The notes below the pieces were generated by a model that made no database searches, was not told the DNA's origin, and saw nothing but the letters and a program-made list of their open reading frames with translations. A stretch of DNA of 64,000 nt from Arcuatula senhousia (taxonomy: Eukaryota > Mollusca > Bivalvia > Mytilida > Mytilidae). The position numbers and the translations under genes were made by a program. The number at the start of each line of letters is the position of its first letter. The first letter of the stretch is position 1. The stretch is taken from NCBI GenBank assembly GCA_963971305.1, contig OZ020306.1, positions 34,555,512 to 34,619,511 of the forward strand, written 5' to 3'. Of this stretch, positions 24,201 to 29,530 are shown one piece after another.

Positions 24201-26042
24201 TATAATTAGTAAGAATAGTAATAATTAGAAAAAATAACAATAATAATAATACATTATTTTTTCATGTTATTTAATAACTCATCTCTTGCTGTTGAAAGAT
24301 TACCTAAAAGAGAATGTAGTTGGCTGTAAATGTATCTATCTTCAGCTGACATTAGCCAAATAAATTTTTGTTTGTTATCTAATTGTGTCAGATTTGGATA
24401 CTTTATTAGTATCTCACCAATAATTGGTTTTCTAATATAATTAAGTTTATTACATTCCAACAAAAAGTGAATTTCATCTTCGACATTTTGGTTGCATAAT
24501 TTACAAATCCTCTGCTCAGCAGGGATATTTTTATATCTACCTTTTTCTATTTCTAAGCTATGACAGCTAATTCTAAATTTTGTGATACATTTTCTTTTGT
24601 TATAATCACCCCAATCTAGATAGGATTCAAAAATAAATTGATCTTTAAAAGTTCTATATGTTCTTAACTTATTACCCCCTTTCCCAGATCTGCTGTCATT
24701 GAAGAGTTCTTTTTTCCATAAATCTTTATATTTGTTTATAATTAATTTGAAAACATGTTGCTTTAAGACATAATTTGATTTGTCGGTTATATTACTAATA
24801 TTAATTTTAAAAAACTGTAAAATTTCATTGATACATTTATACCAACTCGGCTTATTCTCAGAGTGGAGATTTTTTGATTCTATAAATGCATCAGAGATAA
24901 TACCAGTACTTTCAGGACTCATTAATCTAACTAAATATTTAATCATATTAAAAATTACTTCTAAAAAAAGAGGGAGTCTACCAAGCTCACCCCTAACAGC
25001 CATATTAGTTGCCCGCCTACTGACCTCTAGTACATATTTACAAAATTTTATATGAACTTTTTCCCCTGGTAACTCATCACACAGTTTATTTAAAAACACA
25101 TCTGAAAATTTATTAGGTGGGAATAGTCCCCAAACTTCACTGCCATACATCAAAATGGGTTTTATTGTATGGTCAAACACATGAATCAATGTTTTAATTT
25201 TTGGTTTATGGTATTCAAAGCTTTTACGAAATTTAAAATATGCCTTAAGTCCCTTAAGATGCAGTTCATTTTTTGCCTCATTAAAGTTGCCATTATTACT
25301 AAAAACTATGCCTAGATAGTTATATTTTTTTACATTATCTAACTTACTATTTTTATAAATAAAACTTGTAGGTTCTAATGAACATGAAAAGGTTGATAAA
25401 ATGAACATGAAATGATGATGATAAATGAAATATGGGGATGGGGTGGGAAACAAAGGACCAGTAAATTTTGAAGAACCACAGGAAAAGGATAGAGATGGGT
25501 AGGGGTGGAAAAATTAGCCTATGTGGTGCACTACTTGGCAGTACACAAAGGGGTCATTAACATGCATGAAGCGTGGCACTCTCCATACAGGTTTGCCCAC
25601 TATGCCATGGTCAGTGATCAGGTTTTCCGTATTATAGACCTGACAACCGCCGCGGAGGAGGGCCACCCTAATCAGCCACCAAGGGTACACACTTGGTCAC
25701 TCTGAGGCTGAGCACTGACCCGATGTCAGAATCCCAAGACCCTTAGTCACTTCTTACGACAAGCTAGGCTCTGCTGGAGGCCTATTCGCCACCTGGGCCC
25801 TGCAAGGGACCCTTTGCTTGGGATCAAACAGTGAAACACACCCGTTTATAGTGCTTTGACCCCTCAACAACCAAGATTCCTTAAATGTATTTTCATCCTG
25901 ATTTTATACAGAGTTTTTGTTTTTGCATGAAACAGTCAAAACAAAACATCTGAAAAAATAGAAAATCTTTGGTAGTTTGGGTGAAAATGGGACAATGATT
26001 CTCACCTTGCAGATCCTTTGGGACATTGTTTACCGACGCCAT
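142..26042 (-). CDS. CARMIL: CARMIL (capping protein, Arp2/3 and myosin-I linker), 5' 21 exons, partial at 3' end
   Basis: Family knowledge: CARMIL proteins bind and regulate actin capping protein at the leading edge through a PH-like domain, an LRR horseshoe, a helical dimerisation region and a disordered capping-protein-binding tail. Seen here: 21 exons totalling 2205 nt (735 codons), all with AG/GT borders, in frame through all 20 junctions. The start is the ATG at 26042-26040 ([12 protein letters not shown]). Diagnostic matches: [16 protein letters not shown] (PH-like region), [20 protein letters not shown] followed by YREEVAW (linker, residues about 157-183), repeated LRR cores such as [24 protein letters not shown] and [13 protein letters not shown], and RNHSPQKYL in the helical region. 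The order and spacing match vertebrate CARMIL1-3 to about residue 735. The capping-protein-interaction motif would lie left of position 1. The long introns carry many transposons. Identification is secure; exon edges are inferred by eye. Confidence 0.95.
843..938 (-). CDS. CARMIL: CARMIL exon 20 (helical region)
   Basis: Phase-0 exon of 32 codons, starting [15 protein letters not shown] and ending YLSSTQQ. It matches IENYLLRNHETRKYL and TSTTQQ at the start of the CARMIL helical domain. The acceptor is CAACAG|ATA and the donor is CAG|GTATTT. Confidence 0.93.
1315..1408 (-). CDS. CARMIL: CARMIL exon 19
   Basis: Residues 628-659, ending [10 protein letters not shown]. The acceptor is TTGTAG|A. 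The donor is AGA|GTACGG, weaker than the others in the gene. It was chosen because the family reads ALQKIE here and the next exon starts IE; reading through the GT would add a non-homologous tail. Confidence 0.88.
1779..1916 (-). CDS. CARMIL: CARMIL exon 18 (last LRRs)
   Basis: Residues 582-627, including [20 protein letters not shown] and [20 protein letters not shown]. It aligns almost residue for residue with [20 protein letters not shown] in vertebrates. The acceptor is TTTCAG|T and the donor is AA|GTGAGT. Confidence 0.96.
2095..2160 (+). repeat. Possible retroelement 3' tail in CARMIL intron 17
   Basis: AT-rich text ending in AGAATAAAG followed by a short TCTA run. It resembles a LINE 3' terminus with a polyadenylation signal and simple-repeat tail. 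No coding remnant is seen beside it. Confidence 0.25.
2481..2584 (-). CDS. CARMIL: CARMIL exon 17 (LRR)
   Basis: Residues 548-581, [20 protein letters not shown] then [14 protein letters not shown]. It matches [20 protein letters not shown]. The acceptor is TTTCAG|GGA and the donor is AG|GTATGT. Confidence 0.95.
2950..3385 (+). repeat. Possible retroelement 3' region in CARMIL intron 16
   Basis: A stretch unlike the surrounding intron ends with AAATAAAG followed by GAATGAATGAATGG near 3355-3376, a tail style common for LINEs that end in a simple repeat. A short open stretch near 2990-3150 is not recognised. Confidence 0.3.
3470..3524 (-). CDS. CARMIL: CARMIL exon 16
   Basis: Residues 529-547, [19 protein letters not shown], matching PVLDNLVQMIQDEES in vertebrates. 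The acceptor is TTGTAG|A and the donor is TGT|GTAAGT. Confidence 0.93.
3900..4625 (-). mobile_element. Hairpin-head tandem-repeat element E (HINE-like), interrupted by a MITE
   Basis: On the minus strand the head (about 4622-4560) reads TTATACCCCATGCAGCAAAG, folding through GCAGCAAAGCTGC, then ATGTTTTTGGCTGG and a decayed GTCC/GTCT tract. Degenerate ~150-bp units follow: TCAGCTTGT-type text near 3932 and 4388, CCCCACCTCAAGC near 4288 and CCCCTACCTGAAGC near 4449. The head is the same family as the element at 35960-37220. A MITE at 3991-4277 splits one of the units. Confidence 0.6.
3991..4277. mobile_element. hAT-like MITE with 12-bp TIRs, nested
   Basis: Perfect 12-bp terminal inverted repeats, CAGGGTTGCCAC at 3991-4002 and GTGGCAACCCTG at 4266-4277, bound a 287-bp non-coding element with further internal inverted text (TTTTTCCAGGACTTTTCA). 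The CAGGG ends suggest hAT. Flanks ATATCA and GTATCAG give only an imperfect target duplication. The open frames across it are by-products. Confidence 0.75.
4697..4796 (-). CDS. CARMIL: CARMIL exon 15 (LRR)
   Basis: Residues 496-528, [20 protein letters not shown] then [13 protein letters not shown]. It matches the [20 protein letters not shown] position. The acceptor is TTTCAG|AT and the donor is AA|GTAAGT. Confidence 0.94.
5086..5297. mobile_element. TA-flanked MITE copy 1 (TACTGTGG...CCACAGTA)
   Basis: A 212-bp inverted-repeat element. The left arm TACTGTGGTTTCATTTTTAT pairs with the right arm ending AATTTATGAATCCACAGTA, and the inner arms carry ATTCGTGGGGTATCAATTT versus AAATTGGTACCCACGAAAAT. 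TA at each end suggests Tc1/mariner-like TA insertion. Related copies lie at 12671-12881, 13045-13102 and 20882-21010. Confidence 0.8.
5298..5512 (+). mobile_element. Decayed Penelope-like 3' UTR fragment in CARMIL intron 14
   Basis: TAAGCAGGAACTAGTTACTC and CCTGAGTTCACCC at 5299-5343 match the conserved 3' UTR block of the Penelope-like fragments at 42774-42832 and 49273-49331. The following T/G-rich text and the end near CTTTTCTACTTTC also align with their 3' ends. The left edge is cut by the MITE that ends at 5297. Confidence 0.65.
5550..5820 (-). repeat. Two decayed tandem copies of CARMIL exon 14 with splice donors
   Basis: The 3' ~100 nt of exon 14 and the first intronic bases recur with a period of about 130 bp. 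Donor-like sites fall at 5820 (real), about 5690 (AGTGAGTATG) and about 5558 (AGTAAGTA). Minus-strand translations show [13 protein letters not shown] (copy 2) and [17 protein letters not shown] (copy 3) beside the real [17 protein letters not shown]. Copy 2 lacks about 15 bp and copy 3 has a stop after GTLS. No branch/acceptor precedes either, so these are non-functional exon relics. Confidence 0.85.
5820..5971 (-). CDS. CARMIL: CARMIL exon 14 (LRR), template of a local exon duplication
   Basis: Residues 445-495, including [20 protein letters not shown] and [11 protein letters not shown]. The acceptor is TTTCAG|A and the donor is A|GTAAGT. The last ~100 nt of this exon plus the start of the next intron recur twice more just downstream (see the separate repeat entry). 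Confidence 0.93.
6366..6550 (-). CDS. CARMIL: CARMIL exon 13 (LRRs with basic insert)
   Basis: Residues 384-444. [20 protein letters not shown] followed by [16 protein letters not shown] corresponds to the FSHRKGKEVPPSFKQFF insert characteristic of CARMIL. The acceptor is TTTCAG|TTA and the donor is AA|GTAAGT. Confidence 0.95.
7187..7264 (-). CDS. CARMIL: CARMIL exon 12 (LRR)
   Basis: Phase-0 exon of 26 codons, [20 protein letters not shown] then ECALEN. It matches [20 protein letters not shown]-type sequence. The acceptor is TTTCAG|AAT and the donor is AAT|GTGAGT. Confidence 0.94.
7600..8180. other. Intronic stretch, nothing recognised
   Basis: AT-rich intron 11 sequence between exons 11 and 12. 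A weak inverted relation is visible around the phrase GGCCTGCACCAAAA (7982-7995) and TTTTTGGTGCAGAAA (8050-8064), which may be an old palindromic repeat. No coding or RNA signal is seen. Confidence 0.3.
8372..8559 (-). CDS. CARMIL: CARMIL exon 11 (LRRs)
   Basis: Residues 295-357, the longest exon seen. It covers two LRRs, with [15 protein letters not shown] and [17 protein letters not shown] matching the KHLNLSKTSLSPKG and LDLSGNVLRGDDL positions. The acceptor is TTTCAG|CT and the donor is CAG|GTTTGT. Confidence 0.94.
9033..9127 (-). CDS. CARMIL: CARMIL exon 10 (LRR)
   Basis: Residues 263-294, including [20 protein letters not shown] and [11 protein letters not shown]. The acceptor is TTGCAG|G and the donor is G|GTAATG. 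Confidence 0.92.
9595..9683 (-). CDS. CARMIL: CARMIL exon 9 (LRR)
   Basis: Residues 234-262, from [14 protein letters not shown] to [13 protein letters not shown], one LRR. The acceptor is TTTCAG|ACC and the donor is TC|GTAAGT. Confidence 0.92.
9740..10017 (-). mobile_element. tRNA-derived SINE in CARMIL intron 8
   Basis: On the minus strand the element starts near 10017 with GGGGCCTGGGTAGCCGAGTG. It carries a polymerase III A box TAGCCGAGTGG (10007-9997) and B box GTTCGAGACCC (9937-9927), the layout of a tRNA-Leu/Ser-like head. An unrelated body follows, and the 3' end is A-rich/ACAAACAAAC text near 9790-9740. It is not a functional tRNA: the acceptor stem cannot be closed. Same strand as CARMIL. 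Confidence 0.8.
10471..10546 (-). CDS. CARMIL: CARMIL exon 8 (first LRR)
   Basis: Residues 208-233, [20 protein letters not shown] then LSGIKT. It matches the DLIPIIAALEYNQWFTKL-type stretch of vertebrate CARMIL. The acceptor is TTGTAG|A and the donor is ACT|GTGAGT. Confidence 0.94.
10885..12015 (-). mobile_element. Tandem-repeat element F (pearl/HINE-like), ~183-bp units
   Basis: About five tandem units with period ~183 bp (phrase GAAATTGGGGTCAGGGTCAA at about 11435, 11618, 11800; diverged copies at 11252 and 11086). At the right end is a GCCGTCGCCGTCGCCGG tract and a palindromic terminus with TGTCTCGCCTTCAGCGACTT and GCAGGCCAGAC. The left end carries GTTTCGCCTGTCGG, similar to the inverse of the right terminus. 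Read on the minus strand this gives head, GC-rich simple repeat, tandem block, inverted end. The long open frames here arise from the repeat. Confidence 0.7.
12382..12455 (-). CDS. CARMIL: CARMIL exon 7
   Basis: Residues 184-207, [20 protein letters not shown] then HLNQ. This matches the DVDTIYLTQDTREL-type start of the CARMIL repeat domain. The acceptor is TTTCAG|GAT and the donor is AA|GTGAGT. Confidence 0.94.
12671..12881. mobile_element. TA-flanked MITE copy 2
   Basis: A 211-bp inverted-repeat element with left arm TACTGCGAATTCATTTATTT and right arm ending TAATGAAACCACAGTA. The inner arms are GGGTATCAATTTTCGTGG and CCACGAAAATTGATATCCC. Same family as 5086-5297. Confidence 0.85.
13045..13102. 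mobile_element. TA-flanked MITE, solo right arm
   Basis: Only the right arm is present: ATTGATACCCACAAAAATG then ATCACAGTA. It matches the ends of the full copies at 5086 and 12671. Confidence 0.6.
13132..13300 (-). CDS. CARMIL: CARMIL exon 6 (linker before LRRs)
   Basis: Residues 127-183. It contains the family signature [20 protein letters not shown] followed by PYREEVAW, the strongest single piece of evidence for the gene. The acceptor is TTTCAG|A and the donor is TGG|GTAGGT. Confidence 0.96.
13622..14350 (-). mobile_element. Hairpin-head element D (HINE-like) with subterminal inverted repeats
   Basis: Read on the minus strand, the head from 14350 has AGCTCACCTGACCC with hairpin TGACCCGAAGGGTCA, then GTCCGTCCGTCTGTCTGTCC (about 14300-14280). 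Two diverged ~162-bp units follow (TTTTGTAGA at about 13869 and 14030). Next come the inverted subterminal repeat TCAGGTGAGC (13657-13648) and a 3' hairpin AGGCTCC-TG-GGAGCCT (13642-13627). The subterminal pair GCTCACCTGA/TCAGGTGAGC is a perfect 10-bp inverse. No coding capacity. Confidence 0.75.
15025..15155 (-). CDS. CARMIL: CARMIL exon 5 (end of PH-like domain)
   Basis: Residues 84-126, beginning [19 protein letters not shown] and containing [20 protein letters not shown], the helix that closes the CARMIL PH-like fold. The acceptor is TTTTCAG|TTG and the donor is GA|GTAAGT. Confidence 0.93.
15469..15594. mobile_element. Small foldback element (126 bp)
   Basis: CACTCTCGTTGGTGTGTGAC at 15469-15488 is inverted, with few mismatches, as GTCACACACCAACTAGGGTG at 15575-15594. 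Each copy extends two to four bases inward (CAG/CTG). Between them AGAGCTTCTTTCC and AAGAAGCCC continue a partial palindrome. Non-coding MITE-like hairpin in CARMIL intron 4. Confidence 0.6.
16049..16108 (-). CDS. CARMIL: CARMIL exon 4 (PH-like domain)
   Basis: Phase-0 exon of 20 codons, [20 protein letters not shown], with acceptor TTTCAG|CAA and donor AAA|GTAAGT. The YLDIQSIES segment matches the FLEIRALNS-type strand of the family. It lies after a 5.2-kb intron. Confidence 0.85.
16109..20880. other. Large CARMIL intron 3 interior, mostly featureless
   Basis: AT-rich intron sequence without recognised exons. Only local items were noticed: a unique-looking GC-richer block at about 17040-17220 (TAAAGGGGCCTTTAACATGC) reminiscent of dispersed mussel repeats, and a homopolymer run of T and G near 18733-18750. 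Short open frames here show no conserved pattern. Confidence 0.5.
20882..21010. mobile_element. TA-flanked MITE, truncated copy
   Basis: Starts TACTGTGAATGCATTTATC and contains AAAACCACAAAATTGGTACCCC, the inner right arm of the 5086 and 12671 family. The outer right arm is missing or decayed. Confidence 0.55.
21288..21341 (-). CDS. CARMIL: CARMIL exon 3 (PH-like domain)
   Basis: Phase-0 exon of 18 codons, [18 protein letters not shown], with acceptor TTTTAG|GCA and donor CCA|GTAAGT. It fits the beta strand that follows NRVI/NRVL in CARMIL. It is short, so it is supported mainly by splice sites and phase. Confidence 0.8.
22197..22294 (-). CDS. CARMIL: CARMIL exon 2 (PH-like domain, first strand)
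   Basis: Residues 13-45, from [10 protein letters not shown] to WENRVI. This basic block is one of the most conserved in CARMIL. The acceptor is CACAG|AT and the donor is ATT|GTAAGT. The codon split with exon 1 (G|AT, giving Asp) restores the frame. Confidence 0.93.
22395..22500 (-). mobile_element. Probable LINE 3' end fragment
   Basis: On the minus strand a segment with CCCATTCTCATGGATAATAAAA ends in the simple repeat TTCTTCTTCTTC (about 22412-22401), the structure of a LINE 3' terminus (AATAAA plus microsatellite tail). No coding part is retained. Confidence 0.4.
23950..25395 (-). mobile_element. 5'-truncated LINE in CARMIL intron 1 (sense orientation)
   Basis: The open frame at 24254-25453 plus a 3' UTR ending in AATAAAGAA and (TTTG)6-type tail at about 23980-23952 on the minus strand. 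The pentanucleotide-style tail, 5' truncation and C-terminal reverse-transcriptase text define a non-LTR retrotransposon. ATGAACA at 23950-23956 and 25378-25384 may be the target duplication. Retroelement homology begins near 25395; the ORF start upstream of this is flanking DNA. Confidence 0.85.
24254..25453 (-). CDS. LINE ORF2 C-terminal part (thumb and zinc-knuckle region)
   Basis: A 399-residue open frame. From about residue 25 it reads like the C-terminal third of a non-LTR retrotransposon ORF2: [10 protein letters not shown] (residues 44-52), [14 protein letters not shown] (97-110), [13 protein letters not shown] (151-163), and a zinc-knuckle with C317, C320, H329 and C334 (C-x2-C-x8-H-x4-C). 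Endonuclease and catalytic reverse-transcriptase motifs are missing because the copy is 5' truncated. The open state suggests a fairly recent insertion. The first ~24 residues come from flanking DNA, so this is not a functional start. Clade (CR1/L2/RTE-like) not resolved. Confidence 0.85.
   Translation of the reverse strand: MFPTPSPYFIYHHHFMFILSTFSCSLEPTSFIYKNSKLDNVKKYNYLGIVFSNNGNFNEAKNELHLKGLKAYFKFRKSFEYHKPKIKTLIHVFDHTIKPILMYGSEVWGLFPPNKFSDVFLNKLCDELPGEKVHIKFCKYVLEVSRRATNMAVRGELGRLPLFLEVIFNMIKYLVRLMSPESTGIISDAFIESKNLHSENKPSWYKCINEILQFFKINISNITDKSNYVLKQHVFKLIINKYKDLWKKELFNDSRSGKGGNKLRTYRTFKDQFIFESYLDWGDYNKRKCITKFRISCHSLEIEKGRYKNIPAEQRICKLCNQNVEDEIHFLLECNKLNYIRKPIIGEILIKYPNLTQLDNKQKFIWLMSAEDRYIYSQLHSLLGNLSTARDELLNNMKK
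25490..25830. repeat. Probable dispersed repeat flanking the LINE
   Basis: GC-richer block unlike the neighbouring intron, with phrases such as AAGGGGTCATTAACATGCAT, GACCTGACAACCGCCGCGG and CTGGGCCCTGCAAGGGACCC. A related-looking short piece lies on the other side of the LINE (23880-23948, GTTTTATGCCCTTGCAAGG), so the LINE may have landed in this repeat. Family not recognised. Confidence 0.35.
26006..26042 (-). CDS. CARMIL: CARMIL exon 1 (start codon)
   Basis: Encodes residues 1-12, [12 protein letters not shown], plus one base of codon 13. The donor is G|GTGAGA. No earlier in-frame ATG is needed, and the length before the conserved REHLGR block fits the family. Intron 1 (22295-26005) is 3.7 kb and holds a LINE. 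Confidence 0.85.
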
Positions 26043-26200
26043 TTTAAAGCTGGATCGTCAATATTTCATAAAATGTACTTGATCCTTGATAATGACATAT
26101 GACTTGTCTCTAACACTTTAAAAGTTGCAAAGGATGTAAACACGGAAGTGGCTATGAAACCGCCATGTTTTAGAGAATGTGACGTACTGGTATTCTATTT
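26043..26200 (-). promoter_or_regulatory. Candidate CARMIL promoter and 5' UTR
   Basis: Upstream of the CARMIL ATG the minus strand carries TACGTCA (CRE-like, about 26183-26189), ACATGGCGG (YY1-like, about 26161-26169) and CACTTCCG (ETS-like, about 26144-26151). This is a combination typical of TATA-less animal promoters. The start site cannot be placed. Confidence 0.4.
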
Positions 26201-26600
26201 TTAGAAACAAAACAAATAGCCACGTGTTTTCCACTGTCAAAACAAAAACAAAACAAAAATAATTTCAAAAGATAAAAATAAAAGAGAAAAAATACTTAAT
26301 TTGCAAAAAACAACACCTACTAAGAAAAGGAATATTTTAAAGGGTATTGCAATGATTTTTTTTAAAGTAGGGGCTCCACACCAATGTCGCATGTACTTCA
26401 CATAAGCTGTAGCTTATTATTTCACATCCGGTTAGATCAATTGATATATTATCTGTAAAGTCTATTTCTTACTTTTTATTGACTTTTTTTCTTGATTCAA
26501 GTAATATATTATTGATAATAAAGAGCTAATATTTGTTTGTTATGAAATGAAAACAAATAAAAGATCATTCCGAGCTTTTAGAACTTGAACGTCTAGACAT
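26201..26600. other. Intergenic, nothing recognised
   Basis: AT-rich spacer between the two putative divergent promoters, with no repeat or coding signal that I can name. Confidence 0.4.
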
Positions 26601-26729
26601 CGTGCTAGACATGACAGACATAAACAAAATTACCAATAAAAACGTGAAAGTAGCCCCTCATAAAAAGAGAATTAAAAAAAAAAAACAAAGAAAAAAAGAC
26701 AGGCTGAGGGTGCCACGCCCATTTATGCA

Positions 26730-26901
26730 CATATATTGTCAACGTCACGAGTACACTTCCGGTATAATCTTTTATGACGTTGCACATTCTGACGTTAGCA
26801 ACGCCACCATTTTCGGAGGAGAAAAGCACAGAACGGAGAACAAGAGACACGGAAACACTTGGTACTGAAAAAAGTGGTTTGAAACAAGCATGCCTGAAAG
26901 G
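26730..26901 (+). promoter_or_regulatory. Candidate divergent promoter and first exon of an unidentified gene
   Basis: CACTTCCGG (ETS-like), TGACGTTGC and TGACGTTAGC (CRE-like) and GCCACCATTTTCGG (inverted YY1-like) lie at about 26753-26817. Purine-rich sequence follows, then ATG CCT GAA AG|GTAAGA with the ATG at 26890 and a strong donor at 26901. This resembles a first coding exon of only four codons (MPE plus a split Arg). No continuing exon is recognised in the window, so the gene is hypothetical. Confidence 0.3.
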
Positions 26902-27059
26902 TAAGAAACTTCAAAAATTATGATAACATATAGTCAATTATTTTATCATAACAAAAAGCGAAAAGTAATATATAAAACCTAAGGTTAAAAGCGTAGTCAA
27001 CTTACAAAATGTTTGAATGATTTGGACATTATCCTTTGATAGTTATATTCCAGAAGATA

Positions 27060-28100
27060 TTATTCATTTAGACTTTGCTAAGGCCTTTGACACTGTTCCT
27101 CGTGAACGTTTATAATACAAATTGAAGCATTATGCTGTAAGAGATCCAATCTTAGTATGGTTATGGAACTTTCTCACAAACAGAAAACAGAGAGTCTTGC
27201 TCAGAAATGGTCATTGTATCAAGTGGAGTCCCTCAAGGCTGATTGCTCTATACTTGGGCCTCTGCTACTAGTATTCTTATTATAAGTAAATGACTTGCCA
27301 TCACTCAGCCAACATTACTGCTAAAATGTTTGCTGACGATACAAAACTATATGGTCCTGCAAGAAATTCAGAAGAATGTAAAGATATACAAAGAGATCTC
27401 AACTGCAATTCAGCATGGTATAAGCAATGATTGATTAACTTTATGCTGAAAAATGTGTAGTTTTAAGGATAAAGGAATCTTTTCAATACTTCTACTCTCT
27501 AAATGGTGTTTACTTACAAACAGTTTCTTAACAGAAAGATCTAGGAGTCTACATAAACTCAACTCTTCAACCCTCAGAGCATATTAGCAAAATAACACGT
27601 AAAGTCTGTCATAAAATTGGACTGGTCAAACGTTGTTTCACCTCACAATAAAGAAAATAACAAAGCTTTATTCCTCAATAATACGACCGGGACTTGAATA
27701 TGCATCGCCTGTGTGGAGCCCGTGGCAAATATCAGACATTACAAAACTCGAACGTGTTCAGAAAAAGTGCTTAAATCTGTCCTTGGAACCCATAAACTTA
27801 GAATCTTTGCAGGAGCGACGTCGTAAAAACATTTAAATACTTTAAAGGCATGGTCAAAACTCCTTCGCAAATGTTCTTTTCACCATCAGCTCGTCAACTC
27901 CGTGGTCACCCGATGAAACTAGCCTAAGACTATTGTCGTACTGACATTAGAAAGTTCTTCTTCAGCAATCGTGTGGTGGACCAATGGAATAGCCTCCCCG
28001 ATAGGACAGTACAAGCCAAGTCAATTAACTCTTTCAAGAGAGAGGTGAGATATTGTCGACTGCAGACAATATTACAGACAGAGTACGAAAGTAAGTAATT
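27060..28100 (+). pseudogene. Dead LINE reverse-transcriptase remnant
   Basis: Translating across frames shows ordered fragments of a CR1/Jockey-type non-LTR reverse transcriptase: HLDFAKAFDTVPRERL (about 27065), FADDTKLYGPARNS (about 27328, with the catalytic FADD), EKDLGVYINSTLQPSEHI (about 27536), SSIIRPGLEYASPVWSPW (about 27675) and RVVDQWNSLPDRT (about 27970). At least four frame changes and several stops separate them. No intact domain remains. Confidence 0.85.
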
Positions 28101-28359
28101 AAAGTAACTTCTCCATCGTAGTTTTGCCCTTGCCTAGCTATATACATTAGGGGTTCGTTTGGTTTTATGCATTTTGAACATCTTTTGAATTGTGGGTTTC
28201 CTTTTGTTTTTGGTTCTAGTGCTGCTGATGAGGAATAATTTTCCGAAATGACCATACAGCTCATAATAATTAATTGCAATTGGAGTTAACATGTGTTGTG
28301 ATCTCATGTTCATAAAGTCCATATCCTTTCATAAATTATTTATAGTTCTACAACGTTTA

Positions 28360-28630
28360 CTGTATCTCCGTTTAAGGGGACGACCATCTGATTATAAAGG
28401 GGACTGGCAGTTTTTGTAAATAAATAATATGGCTGGAAAACGTTGAAAATAAATAATATAATCTCAACCTTCAAGAAAATTAAAAAAGATAATCTTGCCC
28501 AAGATTCTTTTAAAAGTATGGTGTACAGTAAATAAATATTCTCGCCGCTATTTTCTGACCCGCAAAATTTTGAAAATAAATAATCTGAATCGACCCAAAC
28601 TACATGTACCAGACCCCCTCAGAATCAAAT
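28360..28630. repeat. Mussel-type dispersed repeat fragment
   Basis: Text with AAGGGGACGACCATCTGATT and repeated AAATAAATAAT-type phrases (28420-28590) resembles dispersed bivalve repeats. Termini not seen. No coding signal. Confidence 0.35.
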
Positions 28631-29279
28631 GGTCACAAGGCTTGGATTTTCCTTTTGCTTTGGCGTGTATTTTTTTCAGTCTGGTTGGGTTTTTTTTGCG
28701 TCTCTTGGGAGGTGATAAGTTATATATACATTTATGTATTTAGAAACGAAAGCCGTAAATTCATACAGCTCGGTGTATATATAATTTTATGAAAGAAATT
28801 GAAAATTTCGGACGCAATTTTTAGAGTTTTCGGCGTTTTACTATGACTACTATAATTCGTTGTGTAGATATTTCGAGAACTAAAGGATGGTTGCAAATTT
28901 GAAGGCCTCTTTTCAGTCCAATCATGATTAACAGAGCAAACTGTGTAGTAACAATCTCTGAACGTTCAACGTCTCTGCAATTACTTACAGTCATGTCATT
29001 GGCCGTTGGTTGGAAATACTGGATAGTTCAAAGTTTTAAGTTAAAAAGCTTCATTTCAAGTCGGTACAACACAAGCTATAATAAGCTTTTAAAACATAAC
29101 ACAAAACAACACAACAATGCATTACTCAAACGACACACAGTTCAAGTACATATGAGACAACCAGGAAAATAGGGGATATATAATATGTAACATACTTACA
29201 TACTGTGTCATCATAGATTATTACATTAGCTTCAGCTGTACAGTGTTGGTGACAGCAACAGGCAATGGATAAGATCACA

Positions 29280-29530
29280 AACAAAAGGTGTCAGTAAATG
29301 GTGAAAGCTCAGATTGGAATAATATCACACCAAGAATTCACAAGGGATTTGTGCTAGGGCCATTACTATTTGTATTATACATAACCGATCTTCCTGATTC
29401 CCGCTTCAGCGCAATCGCGAACCATAAAACCTACGCTGACGATACGAAAATCTTCAAGCAAATCTATAAAGACTTTGCAGCAAGTTATTCATGCTGGCCA
29501 GAAAATTGGATGCTGAAGTTCCACGATTAG
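29280..29530 (+). pseudogene. Second LINE reverse-transcriptase remnant
   Basis: A short open frame contains VLGPLLFVLYITDLPDS and YADDTKIF, the B and C motifs of a non-LTR reverse transcriptase. Upstream and downstream parts are missing. The usual P-Q-G before S-V-L-G-P reads I-H-K-G-F, so the fragment is decayed. It is a different copy from the remnant at 27.1-28.1 kb. Confidence 0.8.

Noticed and set aside
25505..25705. 66-codon frame beside the LINE
   Set aside because: Lies in a GC-richer dispersed repeat; no domain or conserved start, so not called a gene.
26602..26868. 88-codon lysine-rich frame upstream of the candidate first exon
   Set aside because: The basic run comes from an A-rich tract; it overlaps the promoter-like region and has no recognisable domain.
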